Notes under the pieces: generated by a model
Databases searched by the model: none
Seen by the model: the letters and a program-made list of their open reading frames with translations, nothing else
Told to the model about the DNA's origin: nothing
NCBI RefSeq assembly: GCF_050003625.1
Contig: NC_134397.1
Coordinates: 276,204,070-276,268,069 of the forward strand
DNA length: 64,000 bases
Direction of reading: 5' to 3'
Source of the DNA: Haematobia irritans
Lineage: Eukaryota > Arthropoda > Insecta > Diptera > Muscidae
Made by a program: the position numbers and the translations under genes
Part shown: positions 1 to 12,278 of the stretch, one piece after another
Numbering within the stretch: the first letter of the stretch is position 1
Layout of the letters: each line of letters begins with the position of its first letter

Positions 1-490
1 TATAATTTGTTGTAGGTTTTCCATTATTAGTCGTTCACTTTATTTGCAACGGCTAAATTTCTTGCTAAAATATCAGAATCAGTACCCACTTTTGTATTCA
101 CACATTTTAAAAATTTTGAAACCATTTTCATCACTTTTAGATATAAAGTAAAAATATCTGTTGAAACTGATTTGAGGCGTACTTTATCAGTAATAGTACC
201 AAATATTAAAAATCTCTGGAAGAACAATTGCCAAATTCCCCACTAATTGATAAACTCTTTTATATTAATATTCACTAACATTTTTATTTTTAATTATTTA
301 ATTAATTATATTTAATCATATTTTCAACTTTTGTTAATATTTATTTCTGTTTGTTTGGACAAACAAAATTTGTTTTAGGTTGAGGGAGCGCAACGAAATT
401 GATAAATTTTTTTTGGGGGGGGCGCGAAGCAAATTGGGTTGGGAAGCTCTGTTCTAAATGGTATCTTAGTCCATTTGGAGTCTATTTCAG
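1..490. other. AT-rich spacer, no gene seen
   Basis: No coding region or RNA gene is recognisable. The part around 235-400, ending in TTTGTTTTAGGTTGA, resembles segments near 35.65-35.77 kb and 39.15-39.19 kb, so at least part of it is dispersed repeat. Confidence 0.5.
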
Positions 491-1916
491 ATTAAACAAG
501 TAAGGAAAGTCTAAAGTCGGGAGGGGCCGACTATATTATACCCTGCACCACTTTGTAGATCTAAACGTTCGATACCATATCACATCCGTTAAATGTGTTG
601 GGGCTATATATAAAGGTTTGTCCCACATACATACATTTAAATATCACTCGATCTGGACAGAATTTGATAGACTTCAACAAAATCTATAGACTCAAAACTT
701 AAGTCGGCTAATGCACTAGGGTGAAACACAATGTTAGTAAAAAAATATGGGAAACATTTAAATCTGAAGCAATTTTAAGGAAACTTCGCTAAAGTTTATT
801 TGTGATTTATCGCTCGATATATGTGTATTAGAAGTTTAGGAAAATTAGAGTCATTTTTACAACTTTTCGACTAAGCAGTGGCTATTTTACAAGGAAAATG
901 TTGGTATTTTGACCATTTTTGTCGAAATCAGAAAAACATATATATGGGAGCTATATTTAAAACTGAACCGATTTCAACCAAATTTGGCACGCATAGCTAC
1001 AATGCTAATTCTACTCCCTGTTCAAAATTTCAATTAAATCGAAGTAAAAGATTGACCACTGTGGTCATATGAGTGTAAATCGGGCGAACGATATATATGG
1101 GAACTATATCTAAATCTGAACCGATTTCAATCAAATTTGGCACACTTGAGTATACTACCAATTGTACTCCTAGTGCAAAATTTCAACGAAATTCGGCCAA
1201 AAATCTGGCTTCTGGGGCCATATAAACCCATATCGGGCGAAAGATATATATAGGAGCTATATCTAAATCTGAACCGATTTCAATTAAATTTTGCACACTT
1301 GACTTTACTACTAATTGTACTCGTAGTGCAATATTTCAACCAAATTTGGCCACAAATCTGGTTTCTGGGGCCATATAAGTCCATATCGGGCGATAGATAT
1401 ATATGGGAGCTATATCTAAATTTGAACCGATTTCAACCAAATTTGGCACGCATAGCTACAATGCTAATTCTACTCCCTATGCAAAATTTCAACTAAAATT
1501 GGCCTCTGTGGTCATATGAGTGTAAATCGGGCGAAAGCTATATATGGGAGCTATATCTAAATCTGAACCGATTTCAACCAAATTTGGCACGCATAGCTAC
1601 AATGCTTATTCTACTCCCTGTGCCAAATTTTAACTAAATCGGAGCAAAAAATTGGCCTCTGTGGTCATATGAGTGTAAATCGGGCGAAAGCTATATGGGA
1701 GCTATATCCAAATCTGAACCGATTTCAATAAAATTTGGCACACTTGACTACACTTCTAATTGTACTCCTAGTGCAAAATTTCAACCAAATTGGGGTAAAA
1801 CTCTGACTTCTGGGGCCATATAAGTCCATATCGGGCGAAAGATATATATGGGAGCTATATCTAAATCTGAAACGATTTCTTCCAAAATCAATAGGGTTCT
1901 ATTCTGACTCAAATTA

Positions 1917-2850
1917 AAGGGTGATTTGTTAAGAACTTGATAACTTTTTTTTAAAAAAAAACGCATAAAATTTGCAAAATCTCATCGGTTCTTTATTTGA
2001 AACGTTAGATTGGTCCATGACATTTACTTTTTGAAGATAATTTCATTTAAATGTTGACCGCGGCTGCGTCTTAGGTGGTCCATTCGGAAAGTCCAATTTT
2101 GGGCAACTTTTTCGAGCATTTCGGCCGGAATAGCCCGAATTTCTTCGGAAATGTTGTCTTCCAAAGCTGGAATAGTTGCTGGCTTATTTCTGTAGACTTT
2201 AGACTTGACGTAGCCCCACAAAAAATAGTCTAAAGGCGTCAAATCGCATGATCTTGGTTGCCAACTTACCGGTACATTTCTTGAGATGAATTGTTCTCCG
2301 AAGTTTTCCCTCAAAATGGCCATAGAATCGCGAGCTGTGTGGCATGTAGCGCCATCTTGTTGAAACCACATATCAACCAAGTTCAGTTCTTCCATTTTTG
2401 GCAACAAAAAGTTTGTTAGCATCGAACGATAGCGATCGCCATCCACCGTAACGTTGCGTCCAACAGCATCTTTGAAAAAATACGGTCCAATGATTCCACC
2501 AGCGTACAAACCACACCAAACAGTGCATTTTTCGGGATGCATGGGCAGTTCTTGAACGGCTTCTGGTTGCTCTTCACTCCAAATGCGGCAATTTTGCTTA
2601 TTTACGTAGCCATTCAACCAGAAATGAGCCTCATCGCTGAACAAAATTTGTCGATAAAAAAGCGGATTTTCTGCCAACTTTTCTAGGGCCCATTCACTGA
2701 AAATTCGACGTTGTGGCTCGTTAGTAAGTCTATTCATGATGAAATGTCAAAGCATACTGAGCATCTTTCTCTTTGACACCATGTCTGAAATCCCACGTGA
2801 TCTGTCAAATACTAATGCATGAAAATCCTAACCTCAAAAGAATCACCCTT
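1917..2850 (-). mobile_element. Tc1/mariner DD41D element, copy 1 (internally deleted)
   Basis: The element runs from AAGGGTGATTTG to AATCACCCTT and is flanked by TA at 1915-1916 and 2851-2852. Removing it restores the host repeat, so this is a clean insertion. Terminal inverted repeats are short and imperfect. At 934 bp it is shorter than an autonomous element because the N-terminal DNA-binding part of the transposase gene is deleted. Two more copies lie at 22167 and 37042. Confidence 0.93.
2024..2737 (-). CDS. DD41D mariner transposase lacking its DNA-binding domain
   Basis: This 237-residue ORF starts at a true ATG (MNRLTNE) and then joins in frame to PQRRIFSEWALEK, so the paired helix-turn-helix region of about 100 residues that normally lies between is missing. 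The catalytic domain is complete: D35 in FSDEAHF, D128 in FQQDGATCHTA and D170 in LTPLDYFLWG, with 41 residues between the last two (DD41D, rosa-like group of Tc1/mariner). Without the N-terminal domain it should not bind the element's ends, so it is probably inactive or could interfere with full-length protein. Of the three copies here, only this one keeps an in-frame ATG-initiated reading frame. Confidence 0.88.
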   Translation of the reverse strand: MNRLTNEPQRRIFSEWALEKLAENPLFYRQILFSDEAHFWLNGYVNKQNCRIWSEEQPEAVQELPMHPEKCTVWCGLYAGGIIGPYFFKDAVGRNVTVDGDRYRSMLTNFLLPKMEELNLVDMWFQQDGATCHTARDSMAILRENFGEQFISRNVPVSWQPRSCDLTPLDYFLWGYVKSKVYRNKPATIPALEDNISEEIRAIPAEMLEKVAQNWTFRMDHLRRSRGQHLNEIIFKK

Positions 2851-2923
2851 TAGGAACATGTGCCAAATTTGAAGGCGATTGGACTTAAATTGCGACCTAG
2901 ACTTTGATCACAAAAATGTGTTC

Positions 2924-2966
2924 ACAGACAGACGGACGGACGGACGGACAGACGGGCAGACGGACA
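2924..2966 (+). repeat. GACGGACA microsatellite within the repeat element
   Basis: Perfect and near-perfect GACG/GACA tetramers. The same block occurs, in reverse complement, near the 3' ends of related copies at 10.93 and 26.15 kb, so it is a structural part of the element. Confidence 0.8.
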
Positions 2967-3105
2967 TGTTTATATCGACTCAGGGACCCACCCTGAGCAT
3001 TATTGCCAAAGACACCATGTGTCTATCTCGTCTCCTTCTGGGTGTTACAAACATATGCACTAACTTATAATACCCTGTTCCACAGTGTGGCGCAGGGTAT
3101 AAAAA

Positions 3106-5436
3106 GGCAGATAAAATACCTATATAAGACACTTTAGTTCTTAATCGGTTTATATAGAGGAGTTTATAATTAATTATGAATAGAAACAATTTTCACATTG
3201 TTATTAGAGGGCCAAATTATTGGAGGGCCAAATTTGAAATTTGTTCCTCCATGAGGTTTATATGGGGGTTATATATAACCAATTTGTATATCGATGTCTC
3301 CATTCTAAAGTACGTTAAGTCTAAAAAGTGAATTTTACAGGAAACAAGTTCAAGTTTTTGAATTCCTCAAAACCCGTATAAGATATAAATTCACTTTTTT
3401 TCTGTGTTAAAATCATGTTTATTGTAGATTTTTTTAGTGATAGTAGAACATGCTTTTTGCCCTTTTTGGATTGGACAATTTTAAACCTACGTGCAATTTT
3501 AACCATAACTTTTGATAGAAGTGTCCAATAAAGTCTAACTTTTGACAGGATGCAATTCACATCAATCCGAATAAAAAACAACGTACACCATCAAAAAAGT
3601 CGACTTGGCATACTCTGGAATGAGGACATCGATATGGTTCTTAGAGGACATACGCCTAATAATTTTTGAATGAATTCCTTCAACATATGAAATTTTAAAA
3701 CAGAAAAAAATTATTAATTTTAATAAATTTTCTTTACTTTTACAAAAAGTATTATGTTATTTATAATATCCCAGCAAACAATACTTCGACAGTAAGAGTT
3801 TAGTTGCGCTTTTTGGTATACAATAATGTAGGCAGTGCATCCACACTGCATGTATCGGTGGCAATAACGTAAACGAGTAATCAACCTAGTTTATGATCAT
3901 TCGTTTACGTCATTTCAACCAATTCATGCAGTATAGATGCATGAAAGGTAGTGCTGTTTTCCTTCATACCAATAACAATATTGCTCACTTCGAGACATCG
4001 CCAACAAAAATCAGCGCTGATTCGGTTGTTTTGTAAGCAGTTTGTACTGCTTCTCTCCCTTACAATCCTGCTGAAATAGTGCTCCATTTTTTGCTGGGAT
4101 TTTAGAAATATATTTTGTTAAAATTTTGTAAAATAGACCAATATTTTCTTTCATGGTGGGGTCACTTTTTTTTTGGGTGTGGGTTGGTACATAATTTCTA
4201 ATTCCAAATCTTTCCTTCAAATACTAAATATTCTTTAACAAGTAATAAATTTCTTAAAATATATATATAGTTAATTTTCCGAAAATGTAGTTAATTTCCC
4301 TTTTTGGTGTATAATGAACACACGAATGTGTATAGTTCTTAAGACTATAGTATCTTTCGCTGAAAAAGCTTAAAAGTTCTAGCAATGGAAAAAGGTTGTA
4401 CTGTAGTTGAAACATAAGGATCTCTAGTGTCCTTACGAAATGGATCGAAAAAGTCGTAAACCAAAAAATGCTGACAAATGACGGTAGTTTCCCTGATGCT
4501 TTGATGTGTTAAATTTTTTTAAGTTTCTTTTTTAAATCACTTGAAAATCATAGTCATTATTTGAAAACATCCTAATGGAAAATAAACCCTCGAAAGAGGG
4601 AGAGACTTTTACAAAAAGAGTTTCAACGGCAACATCATTGTCGACACCACTTCAAACTGGAAATTGATCAAACAACCAGGTAATAATCATCACCGTCATC
4701 ATCTACAGATCAAACACTGGCAAAATATTTACAAATGCGGCGGCATACATCATACATGTGTCCAAAACGACGACAACATAAGTACAGACATTCGATTTAG
4801 GGATGACTATCGAGATTTTTCTAATAATATAGAGTATGGGTCGATAAAGTCGCGATTTCCGACTGAATTTGGACAACCGCTCTATAATCAGTCTACAATA
4901 TGGGGAATATGTCTTCCTTGATGGCCTCATCGATGCACAGTGGTCGATCCCTTTGGCCACAAATAAAAAATCTAAGTTAGTTGCAATCTGTATTTGTTTT
5001 TGTTTTATTCCATCTGTACTCTGTAAGAACGGCTTCAAAAGAGAGAGCAAGTAAGTAGTTGGTTTTTGAAGTGTGAAAAAGTATAAAATTAAGTGCACTT
5101 TAAATAAATAAAACAAAAGATAGAAAAATTATATCGAAATAAATCGAAATGAATATTGATCTAAATGGTATTAACTATATTTTAAAATAAAAAAATTATA
5201 AAACTTGTTTTAAATTTGTTATAAAATCAATTTTTGTCAGTCTCATTGTTTCGTGTTCGTTCGTTCTTATATGTAAATTTTATGTAGAGTTTTAGTTGTG
5301 TTCTTCAATGGGATTTTTTGTGGTTTATTAGTTAATATTTCAAGATTCCAAATTGACAAAAATCAGCTGCTTTCTTTTGCCCCCCTTTGTGTTATCTCCC
5401 TAATACCGAAGTGGTCTTGTTTCTTTATATCCAAAT
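3106..5436. other. Spacer without a recognisable gene
   Basis: 3180-3310 contains a short piece of another dispersed fly repeat with the 'tatatgggggttatatata' core. The rest is AT-rich. Around 4560-5060 GC content is a little higher and overlapping reading frames of up to 137 codons exist on both strands, but none shows a domain, splice pattern or similarity I recognise. Confidence 0.4.
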
Positions 5437-5449
5437 ATGAATTTTTGTG

Positions 5450-5720
5450 TGGTGTTTGTTAACACTAGTTTAACTGAAAATGTACATTTGATGACTTTTC
5501 TTATGTATTTTGATCTGCTGAATTTAAAAATGAAGGTTAAAAAATTTTTTATGAAACCGTTTTTGAAATATCTCGTTATTTTTAGTTTTTCTGACTTTTT
5601 CACCAAACAAATTATACCTCGAGCTAGAAATGTCGGATTATATCGTTGTTTGTACTTGAATGCAAGGTATTGAGATGTCGAACAAACGTGTATAATAAGA
5701 TCTATGATAAGTTCAGTGGT
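5450..5720. repeat. Fragment of the CACTAGTTTA inverted-repeat family
   Basis: AACACTAGTTTAACTGAAAA and the following 250 bases match the left half of the element at 55945-56571, sharing blocks such as TTCTTATGTATTTTGATCTG and the 'ctcgttatttttagtttttc' region. The right end is not identifiable here. Confidence 0.6.
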
Positions 5721-5839
5721 TCAAAATATATCGATGAAAATAGGGCGAATTTTCAAAACAATCTTGTTTTACAACTTCATGAAAATCGGATAAAAACTAC
5801 TGCCCTTGGAGTAAAATCGTGAGATAGGTCTATACGTGG

Positions 5840-6470
5840 GCTATACCAACACATGGGCTGATTCACCTCATTTCCGTTACATTTATTTGTGATCTCAAAA
5901 TAGTTCTAGATTTTAAATTTAGGCAAATCGGATAGAAAGTACGTTTTCTAGAAGCCCAAAAAATAAAATCGGAAGAATAACAATCATTTTCTTCACACCT
6001 ATTTGTGGTCCTAAAATACCTCTGTATTTCAAGTTTAAGGCAAATCGGGTAGAAAATACGGTTTATAGAAGCCCAAGAAGTAAAATCGGGATATCGGTCT
6101 ATATGGGGGCTATATAAATACATGGACCGATAGACACAGTTTTTGGCGCTCCTATTGGTGGTCCTAAAATACCTCTAGATTTCCAATTTCAGGGAAATCG
6201 GATAGAAACTATGGTTCCTAGAAGCTCAAGAAGTAAAATTGGGAGATCGGTCTATATGGGGGCTATACCAAAACATGGACCGATACACACCATTTGTAGC
6301 ATACCTACGTTTGGTCCTAATATACCTTTAGATTTCAATATTCAGCCAAATCGGATAGAAAATTCAGTTTCTAGAAGCCCAAGAATTAAATCGGGAGATC
6401 GGTCTATATGGGGGCTATACCAAAACGTCATCAATCAATCCCATTTTATCATTAAATAGTCCTGACGTAA
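5840..6470 (+). repeat. Tandem dispersed repeat, about 120-125-bp units
   Basis: Roughly four degenerate units share 'aaatcggatagaaa', 'tagaagcccaagaa' and 'gatcggtctatatggggg'. This is a second family of fly tandem-repeat element, different from the one at 0.5 kb. No coding capacity is seen. Confidence 0.7.
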
Positions 6471-7732
6471 TTATAAAGCCGTGACCGAAGATTCATGATG
6501 ATACCTATACTGGAAGTATTTTTGGCCGCTAACTCCATATAGCACCGACCACTGTGCGATGGTCTGATATTTGTGCTCAGTGTAGACCATTATAAGGATA
6601 ATAAATAAATCAATTAAGGAAATAAAGCACTGCTATGGATTTGGATCACAACTTAGCAGGACTACGAAAAAAATATTGTAATTTTCATTTTAGAATCCAG
6701 TACTTCGTACCGTCCTCGTAGTAAAGAGTCGTCTCGGGACAGAATAGCGTCTAGTCAACTAATCGAAGTCGACTATTTGTTATTATTCGAGTATCGTATT
6801 TTTTAAATTTTTCTAAATCGACTTTCCCTTGGCTGTAAAATTATGCATAATCTGGTTAATTGTACACTGGCAGAAAAACTTCGTTGTGTTAGTGAAATGC
6901 GTCGTTAAAATTGATCCTGTGAAACTTATTCGTTGACATATTGGTAATTTTTTGTTAATCAATGAAACGTTTCATACTATTAACGAATATTTTCATAGTC
7001 TTAATGAAAATGTTTATTTATGAAATTGTCTTTGTGTATAGCAATTCCTTATTGATTGAAAACTCCCACCTCCATATAAAATCCATCACAACTGCTATCC
7101 CTAATTACCAGTGTCGTCAAATACTTAGATATCATAAGAGCATGCACTTCGATCTGCATACCTTTAAGAAGGCCGCAGTAAAATCACAGGTAACCCAAAT
7201 GGACGAAGATGTTTGCATATGGTTTTGGGTATGGGATTTGAGTCCAATGCATGCAGCAGTCATCAGCACGAGCAGCTAGCCGCCCAGCATCATCTCGGTC
7301 ACAAAATATTGTTATGTTTAATAATGACCAAATTTGAATTTTGTGTTATTTTAGCAGACTAAGTGATAAATTTCACCTGTAAATGATTTTTGTGTTTTGG
7401 TGTGGGTTTTCGGTCTTTCATTGCTGTCCTAGGCGCAAACAACATGACCTGAGTAAATGGATTTTAAAAGTTTGTCCATGATTTAGACAAGTGCTGCACT
7501 ATAAAAACATTTCGTCTGTAATTGTCGGTAAAACTTCTAAGGACCAAGACCCTTATGAGGCCACACACACACACTGATGGTTGACGAGAAACCTATTCTC
7601 AAATCATCGGATAATGTTATAAAATTTGCTGGTGGTCTAAAAACTCAGATGAAGGTGTGAATAAATTTGTGTAGCAATTAATCTAGGATATTACAAATAC
7701 ATGTCCTAAAATGCAATCTTATGGTGTTCCTG
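6471..7732. other. Spacer without a recognisable gene
   Basis: A 105-codon open frame at 6962-7279 (+) has no recognisable domain, signal or splice context and is not called a gene. Nothing else was identified. Confidence 0.4.
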
Positions 7733-8893
7733 CACGCACAGAAAAAACATGTTTGGACATGGTTGCCGCATCCATTTAATGCTTATTTAGAATATTTAAT
7801 TGTCGCGAAAACCATGTATTTTGTCTATGTAAAAATAATTTTCGAGCGGAGAAAAATATATGTTGGCAATAAGCATTTAAATGGTTCTCAAATGCCGCAA
7901 ACATGTTCTATTATTTAAATGATAGAATTTGAGACCATTATATGGTCAGGAAAATCATGTACCTGACCATTCAATTTTTTTTACTTTTTTGCAAAGAAAA
8001 AAGTATTTTTATAGTTTACGTATAGATATGTCTACAAGCATTACATGGCCATAAAGACCATGTACATTGTTTTCGTGACCATTTAATTTTTTAATTTTTT
8101 TGCAGCGACAAGAATTTTATAAAAACATTGAGCAGGTACACACGATCTTCATTTTGCGCGTCAGTCGTGTGTTGATTGTTTCTTGGAATGGACGGAGAAT
8201 ACGGAATTATTGTGTTTTGTGTTAATTTATTTATTCAGAAATGGCACGTGGTTTTATGTGAATACAAAAAAGGAAAGTGTAATGAAACAAATGTACCTGG
8301 TTTTTGTTCTGCATTTTGACATATGGTATAATTTATTTTTATTTGCAGTTATATGATGTCTGTGTTTGTACATTTGATGGGCACGAAGTAAATATGGAAT
8401 GATTTCTTATTGTTGAAATTGAACCAAACTAGAGTGTGTAAAAATATGTGAAGTTTGCTTGCACAACATTATAAATACAAATAAACAATGAATTAGTTTA
8501 TAAATAAATAAAAACAAATAAATAAAATTGATTTTGTGTTTTCTTTTCTCAAGTGGCGTCCTTTTTTCGACGACGAAAAAAGTTTTTTCATAAAAATCAA
8601 AACATTTTAGGTTGTGACCATGTTCTTTTAACTAGAAGAAAAACATTTTTGACGAATAACATAACATTTTAGATCGTGACCATTGTCTTTTAATGGAAAC
8701 AAAATTCTTTTTATCAATATAATAACATTTTAGATGAGGACAATTGTATTTTTCTTAGAACCATGTTCACTGAGCCAACATGGTTGCAGGTTAAAATGTT
8801 ACATGGTCGCCGCAAAAATAGCTGCTATCATATTATTTTGCTCTTCGAATATGATTGTGGCAATCATGTTTCTTCTCTGCGTGTGTGTTCTAT
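7733..8893. mobile_element. MITE-like element rich in ACCATG/CATGGT motifs
   Basis: The left end (GCACGCACAGAAAAAACATG) and the right end (CATGTTTCTTCTCTGCGTG) form imperfect terminal inverted repeats. Inside, ACCATG and CATGGT recur in both orientations about ten times. No ORF with known similarity is present. The target duplication could not be defined, so the exact ends are approximate. Confidence 0.5.
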
Positions 8894-9189
8894 CATGAAG
8901 AAGACGAAGGCTGCCCCACCAAAGGAAATTGCAACTAGGATTCCGGAGGTGGGATTACCATCAAATTGGACAAATTTAGGTTGTATTTTTTCGGTGTAGT
9001 GAAGGGTAAAGGATTAGAACGTTTTATAATGCCCAATTATTCGGACGATTCAATTTTTGAGTTGCAAAAAAAAAACATTCCATAACTCGTACCATTCCTA
9101 CTGCCCGATTCTATATTTAGCTAAATGACAAGGTTCCTCCGAGTTCAAACGACCGAATGTCACTAGCATTGCTGAGAGAGAATAATCCA

Positions 9190-9600
9190 GGATCCATGAA
9201 ATAAATCCCCCAACATGAAAATGAAATATGTTCCCAAAAGTGGGAATTTATTTTATTATGAAATAAATCTATAAAAATAAATATATCCAAAATATTTTGG
9301 GCACTTATTTTGTAAAAACAATAATAACAAGTTTATGAATTAAATTCGTGCAAATTTTAACGAATTCACTATTTTTCTATACCCGTTTATAAATTCGTAA
9401 TTCATTTTATATCTTCATCGCCTTACGATTTTGTAAAACTTGAGCATCAATACATTGCCGTGTTCCGGTCATTACTCTTATGAATTTTGTTAATATTTAA
9501 GAAAATGAAATAACTCCCCAAAATCGGGGAATTTTTGCATTATAACAAACTGGAAATGAAATTGCTCCCCAAAATTTGAAATAGCTCCCCAAAAATCTTT
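9190..9600. repeat. Palindromic CCCCAAAAT/GAAATAA repeat
   Basis: Blocks such as GAAATAACTCCCCAAAAT and their inverted forms (GGGAATTTATTTTATTATG) occur at both edges. A related copy lies in mtIF2 intron 6 (44450-44870), and a short piece lies at 12490-12530. It is probably a degenerate fold-back MITE. Confidence 0.5.
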
Positions 9601-9657
9601 GTTTTTATACCCTGCGCCACACTGTGGAACAGGGTATTATAAGTTAGTGCATATGTT

Positions 9658-9735
9658 CACCAATTTGGTACCACAATGGACTGAATAGTCTAAGTGAGCC
9701 TGATACATCGGGCTGCTACCTAACCTAACCTAACC
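9658..9735 (+). mobile_element. 5'-truncated SINE insertion with 13-bp target duplication
   Basis: The 78-bp insert ends in CCTAACCTAACC and corresponds to the 3' tail of the SINE at 44027-44361. It is flanked by direct repeats TAGTGCATATGTT (9645-9657 and 9736-9748). A truncated 5' end and short direct repeats are what target-primed reverse transcription leaves. Confidence 0.85.
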
Positions 9736-10790
9736 TAGTGCATATGTTTGCAACACCCAGAAGGAGACGAGATAGACACATGGTGTCTTTGGCAAAAATG
9801 CTCAGGGTGAGTCGATATAGCCATGTCCGTCTGTCCGTGAACACATTTTTGTAATCAAAGTCTAGGTCGCAGTTTTAGTCCAATCGACTTCAAATTTGGC
9901 ACAAGTATGTGTTTTGGCTCAGAATAGAACCCTATTGATTTTGGAATAAATCGGTTCAGATTTAGATATAGCTCCCATATATATCTTTCGCCCGATATGG
10001 ACTTATATGGCCCCAGAAGCCAGAGTTTTACCCTAATTTGCTTAAAATTTTGCACAAGAAGAACAATTAGTACTATAGTCAAGTGAGCCAAATTTTATTG
10101 AAATTGGTTCAGATTTAGATATAGCTCCCATATATATCTTTCGCCCGATATGGACTAATATGGTCCCAGAAGCCAGAGTTTTACCCCAATTTGGTTGAAA
10201 TTTTGCACTAAAAGTACAATTAGTAGAGTAGTCAAGTGTGCCAAATTTGTTTGAAATCGGTTCAGATTTAGATATATCTCCCATATATAGCTTTCGCCCG
10301 ATTTACACTCATATGACCACAGAGGCCAATTTTTTACTCCGATATAGTTGAAATTTTGCACAGGGAGTAGAATTGCCATAGTAGCTATGCGTGCCAAATT
10401 TGATTGAAATCGGTTCAGATTTAGATATATCTCCCATATATAGCTTTCGCCCGATTTACACTCATATGACCACAGATGCCAATTTTTAACTCCGATTTAG
10501 TTGAAATTTTGCACAGGGAGTAGAATTAGCATTGTAGCTATGCGTGCCAAATTTGGTTGAAATCGGTTCAGATTTAGATATAGCTCCCATATATATGTTT
10601 TTCTGATTTCGACAAAAATGGTCAAAATAGAACATTTTCCTTGTAAAATCGCCACTGCTTAGTCGAACAATTGTAAAAATTACTCTAATTTTCCTAAACT
10701 TCTAATACATATATATCGAACGATAAATCATAAATAAACTTTTGCTAAGTTTACTTAAAATTGCTTCAGATTTAAATGTTTCCCATATTT

Positions 10791-12278
10791 TTATACCCTG
10801 CGCCACACTGTGGAACAGGGTATTATAAGTTAGTGCATATGTTTGTAACACCCAGAAGGAGACGAGATAGACACATGGTGTCTTTGGCAATAATGCTCAG
10901 GGTGGGTCCCTGAGTCGATATAACCATGTCCGTCTGTCCGTCTGTCCGTCCGTCCGTCCGTCTGTCTGTAAACACATTTTTGTGATCAAAGTCTAGGTCG
11001 CAATTTAAGTCCAATCGCCTTCAAATTTGGCACATGTTCCTAATTTGGGTCTGAACAGAACCCTATTGATTTTGGAAGAAATCGGTTCATATTTAGGTAT
11101 AGCTCCCATATATATCTTTCGCCCGATATGCACTAATATGGACCCAGCAGCCAGAGTTTTATACTGATTTGCTTGAAATGTTGTACAAACATAACACTTA
11201 GTCGTATAGTCAAGTGTGCAAAATTTGATTGAAATCGGTTCAGATTTAGGTATAGCTCCCATATATATCTTTCGCCCCATATGGACTTATATGGCCCCAG
11301 AAGCCAGATTTTTGGCCGAATTTGGTTGAAATTTGATTGAAATCGGTTCAAATTTAGATATAGGTCCCATATATATCTTTCGCCCGATATGGACTAATAT
11401 GGTCCTAAAGTCAGAGTTTTGGCCCAATTTGGTTGAAATTTTGCACAGGGAGTATATTTAGCATTATAGCTATGCGTGCAAAGTTTGGTTGAAATCGGTT
11501 CAGATTTAGTTATAGCTCCCATATATATCTTTCGCCCGATATGCACGTATATGGACCCAGAAGCCAGAGTTTTATCCCGATTAGCTTGAAATTTTGCACA
11601 AGGAGTACAATTGGTAGTATAGTCATGTGTGCCAAATTTGATTGAAATCGATTCAGATTTAGATATAGCTTCCATATATATTTTTCGCCTGATATGGACT
11701 TATATGGCCCCCGAAGCCAGAGTTTTGGCCTAATTTGGTTGAAATTTTGCACTAAAAGTACAATTAGTAGTGTAGTCAAGTGTGCCAAATTTGTTTGGAA
11801 TCGGTTCAGATTTAGATATAGCTCCCATATATATGTTTCTCTGATTTCGACAAAAATGGTAAAAATACCAACATTTTCCTTGTTGAATCGCCACTGCTTA
11901 GTCGAAAAGTTGTAAAAATGACTCTAATTTTCCTAAACTTCTAATACATATATATCGAGCGATAAATCATAAATAAACCTTCGCGAAGTTTCATTAAAAT
12001 TGCTTCAGATTTAAATGTTTCCCATAATTTTTTACTAAAATTGTATTCCACCCTAGTGCATTAGCCAACTTAAATTTTGAGTCTACAGATTTTGTAAAAG
12101 TCTATCAAATTCTGTCCAAATCGAGTCATATTTAAATGTATGTATTTGGGACAAACCTTTATATATAGCACCCAACACATTTGAGGGAGTTGATATAATA
12201 TCGAAAATGTGGATCTACAGAGTGGTGCAGGGTATAATATAGTCGGCTCCGCCCGACTTTAGACTTTCCTTACTTGTT
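10791..12278 (-). mobile_element. Inner DINE/helentron-like copy inserted in copy 2
   Basis: It begins with TTATACCCTGCGCCACACTG (3' hairpin end) and ends with CCTTACTTGTTT (5' end). The outer element's sequence continues on either side of a run of T. Flanking T-only sequence and the absence of a longer target duplication fit insertion within TT, as reported for helentrons. It carries the GACG microsatellite and about six central units and has no coding potential. Confidence 0.7.

Larger units (their letters stand above)
491..3105 (+). mobile_element. DINE/helentron-like tandem-repeat element, copy 1
   Basis: The left end reads AACAAGTAAGGAAAGTC, followed by a GC-rich mini-palindrome. ATACCCTGCACCAC at 538-551 is a near-perfect inverted match to GTGGCGCAGGGTAT at 3087-3100. 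The right end also folds into a local hairpin (3070-3100). The centre holds about six degenerate units of roughly 145-165 bp, each with a 'gaaccgatttcaaccaaatt' core, and a GACGGACA microsatellite lies before the 3' end. No protein is encoded. A subterminal inverted repeat, central minisatellite and terminal hairpin are features of non-autonomous helentrons (DINE-1 type); the assignment is inference from structure. A DD41D mariner interrupts it at 1917-2850. Confidence 0.7.

Noticed and set aside
4703..5116. 137-codon open frame on the minus strand
   Set aside because: No recognisable domain, no splice or start context, and competing frames on the other strand. Length alone is not evidence in this region.
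6962..7279. 105-codon open frame on the plus strand
   Set aside because: Composition is hydrophobic and AT-driven at the start, with no recognised motif and no supporting exon structure.
9855..11788. Numerous overlapping 60-93-codon frames with ESYIWELYLNLNRF-type repeats
   Set aside because: All are translations of the about 150-bp repeat units of DINE-like elements in several frames.
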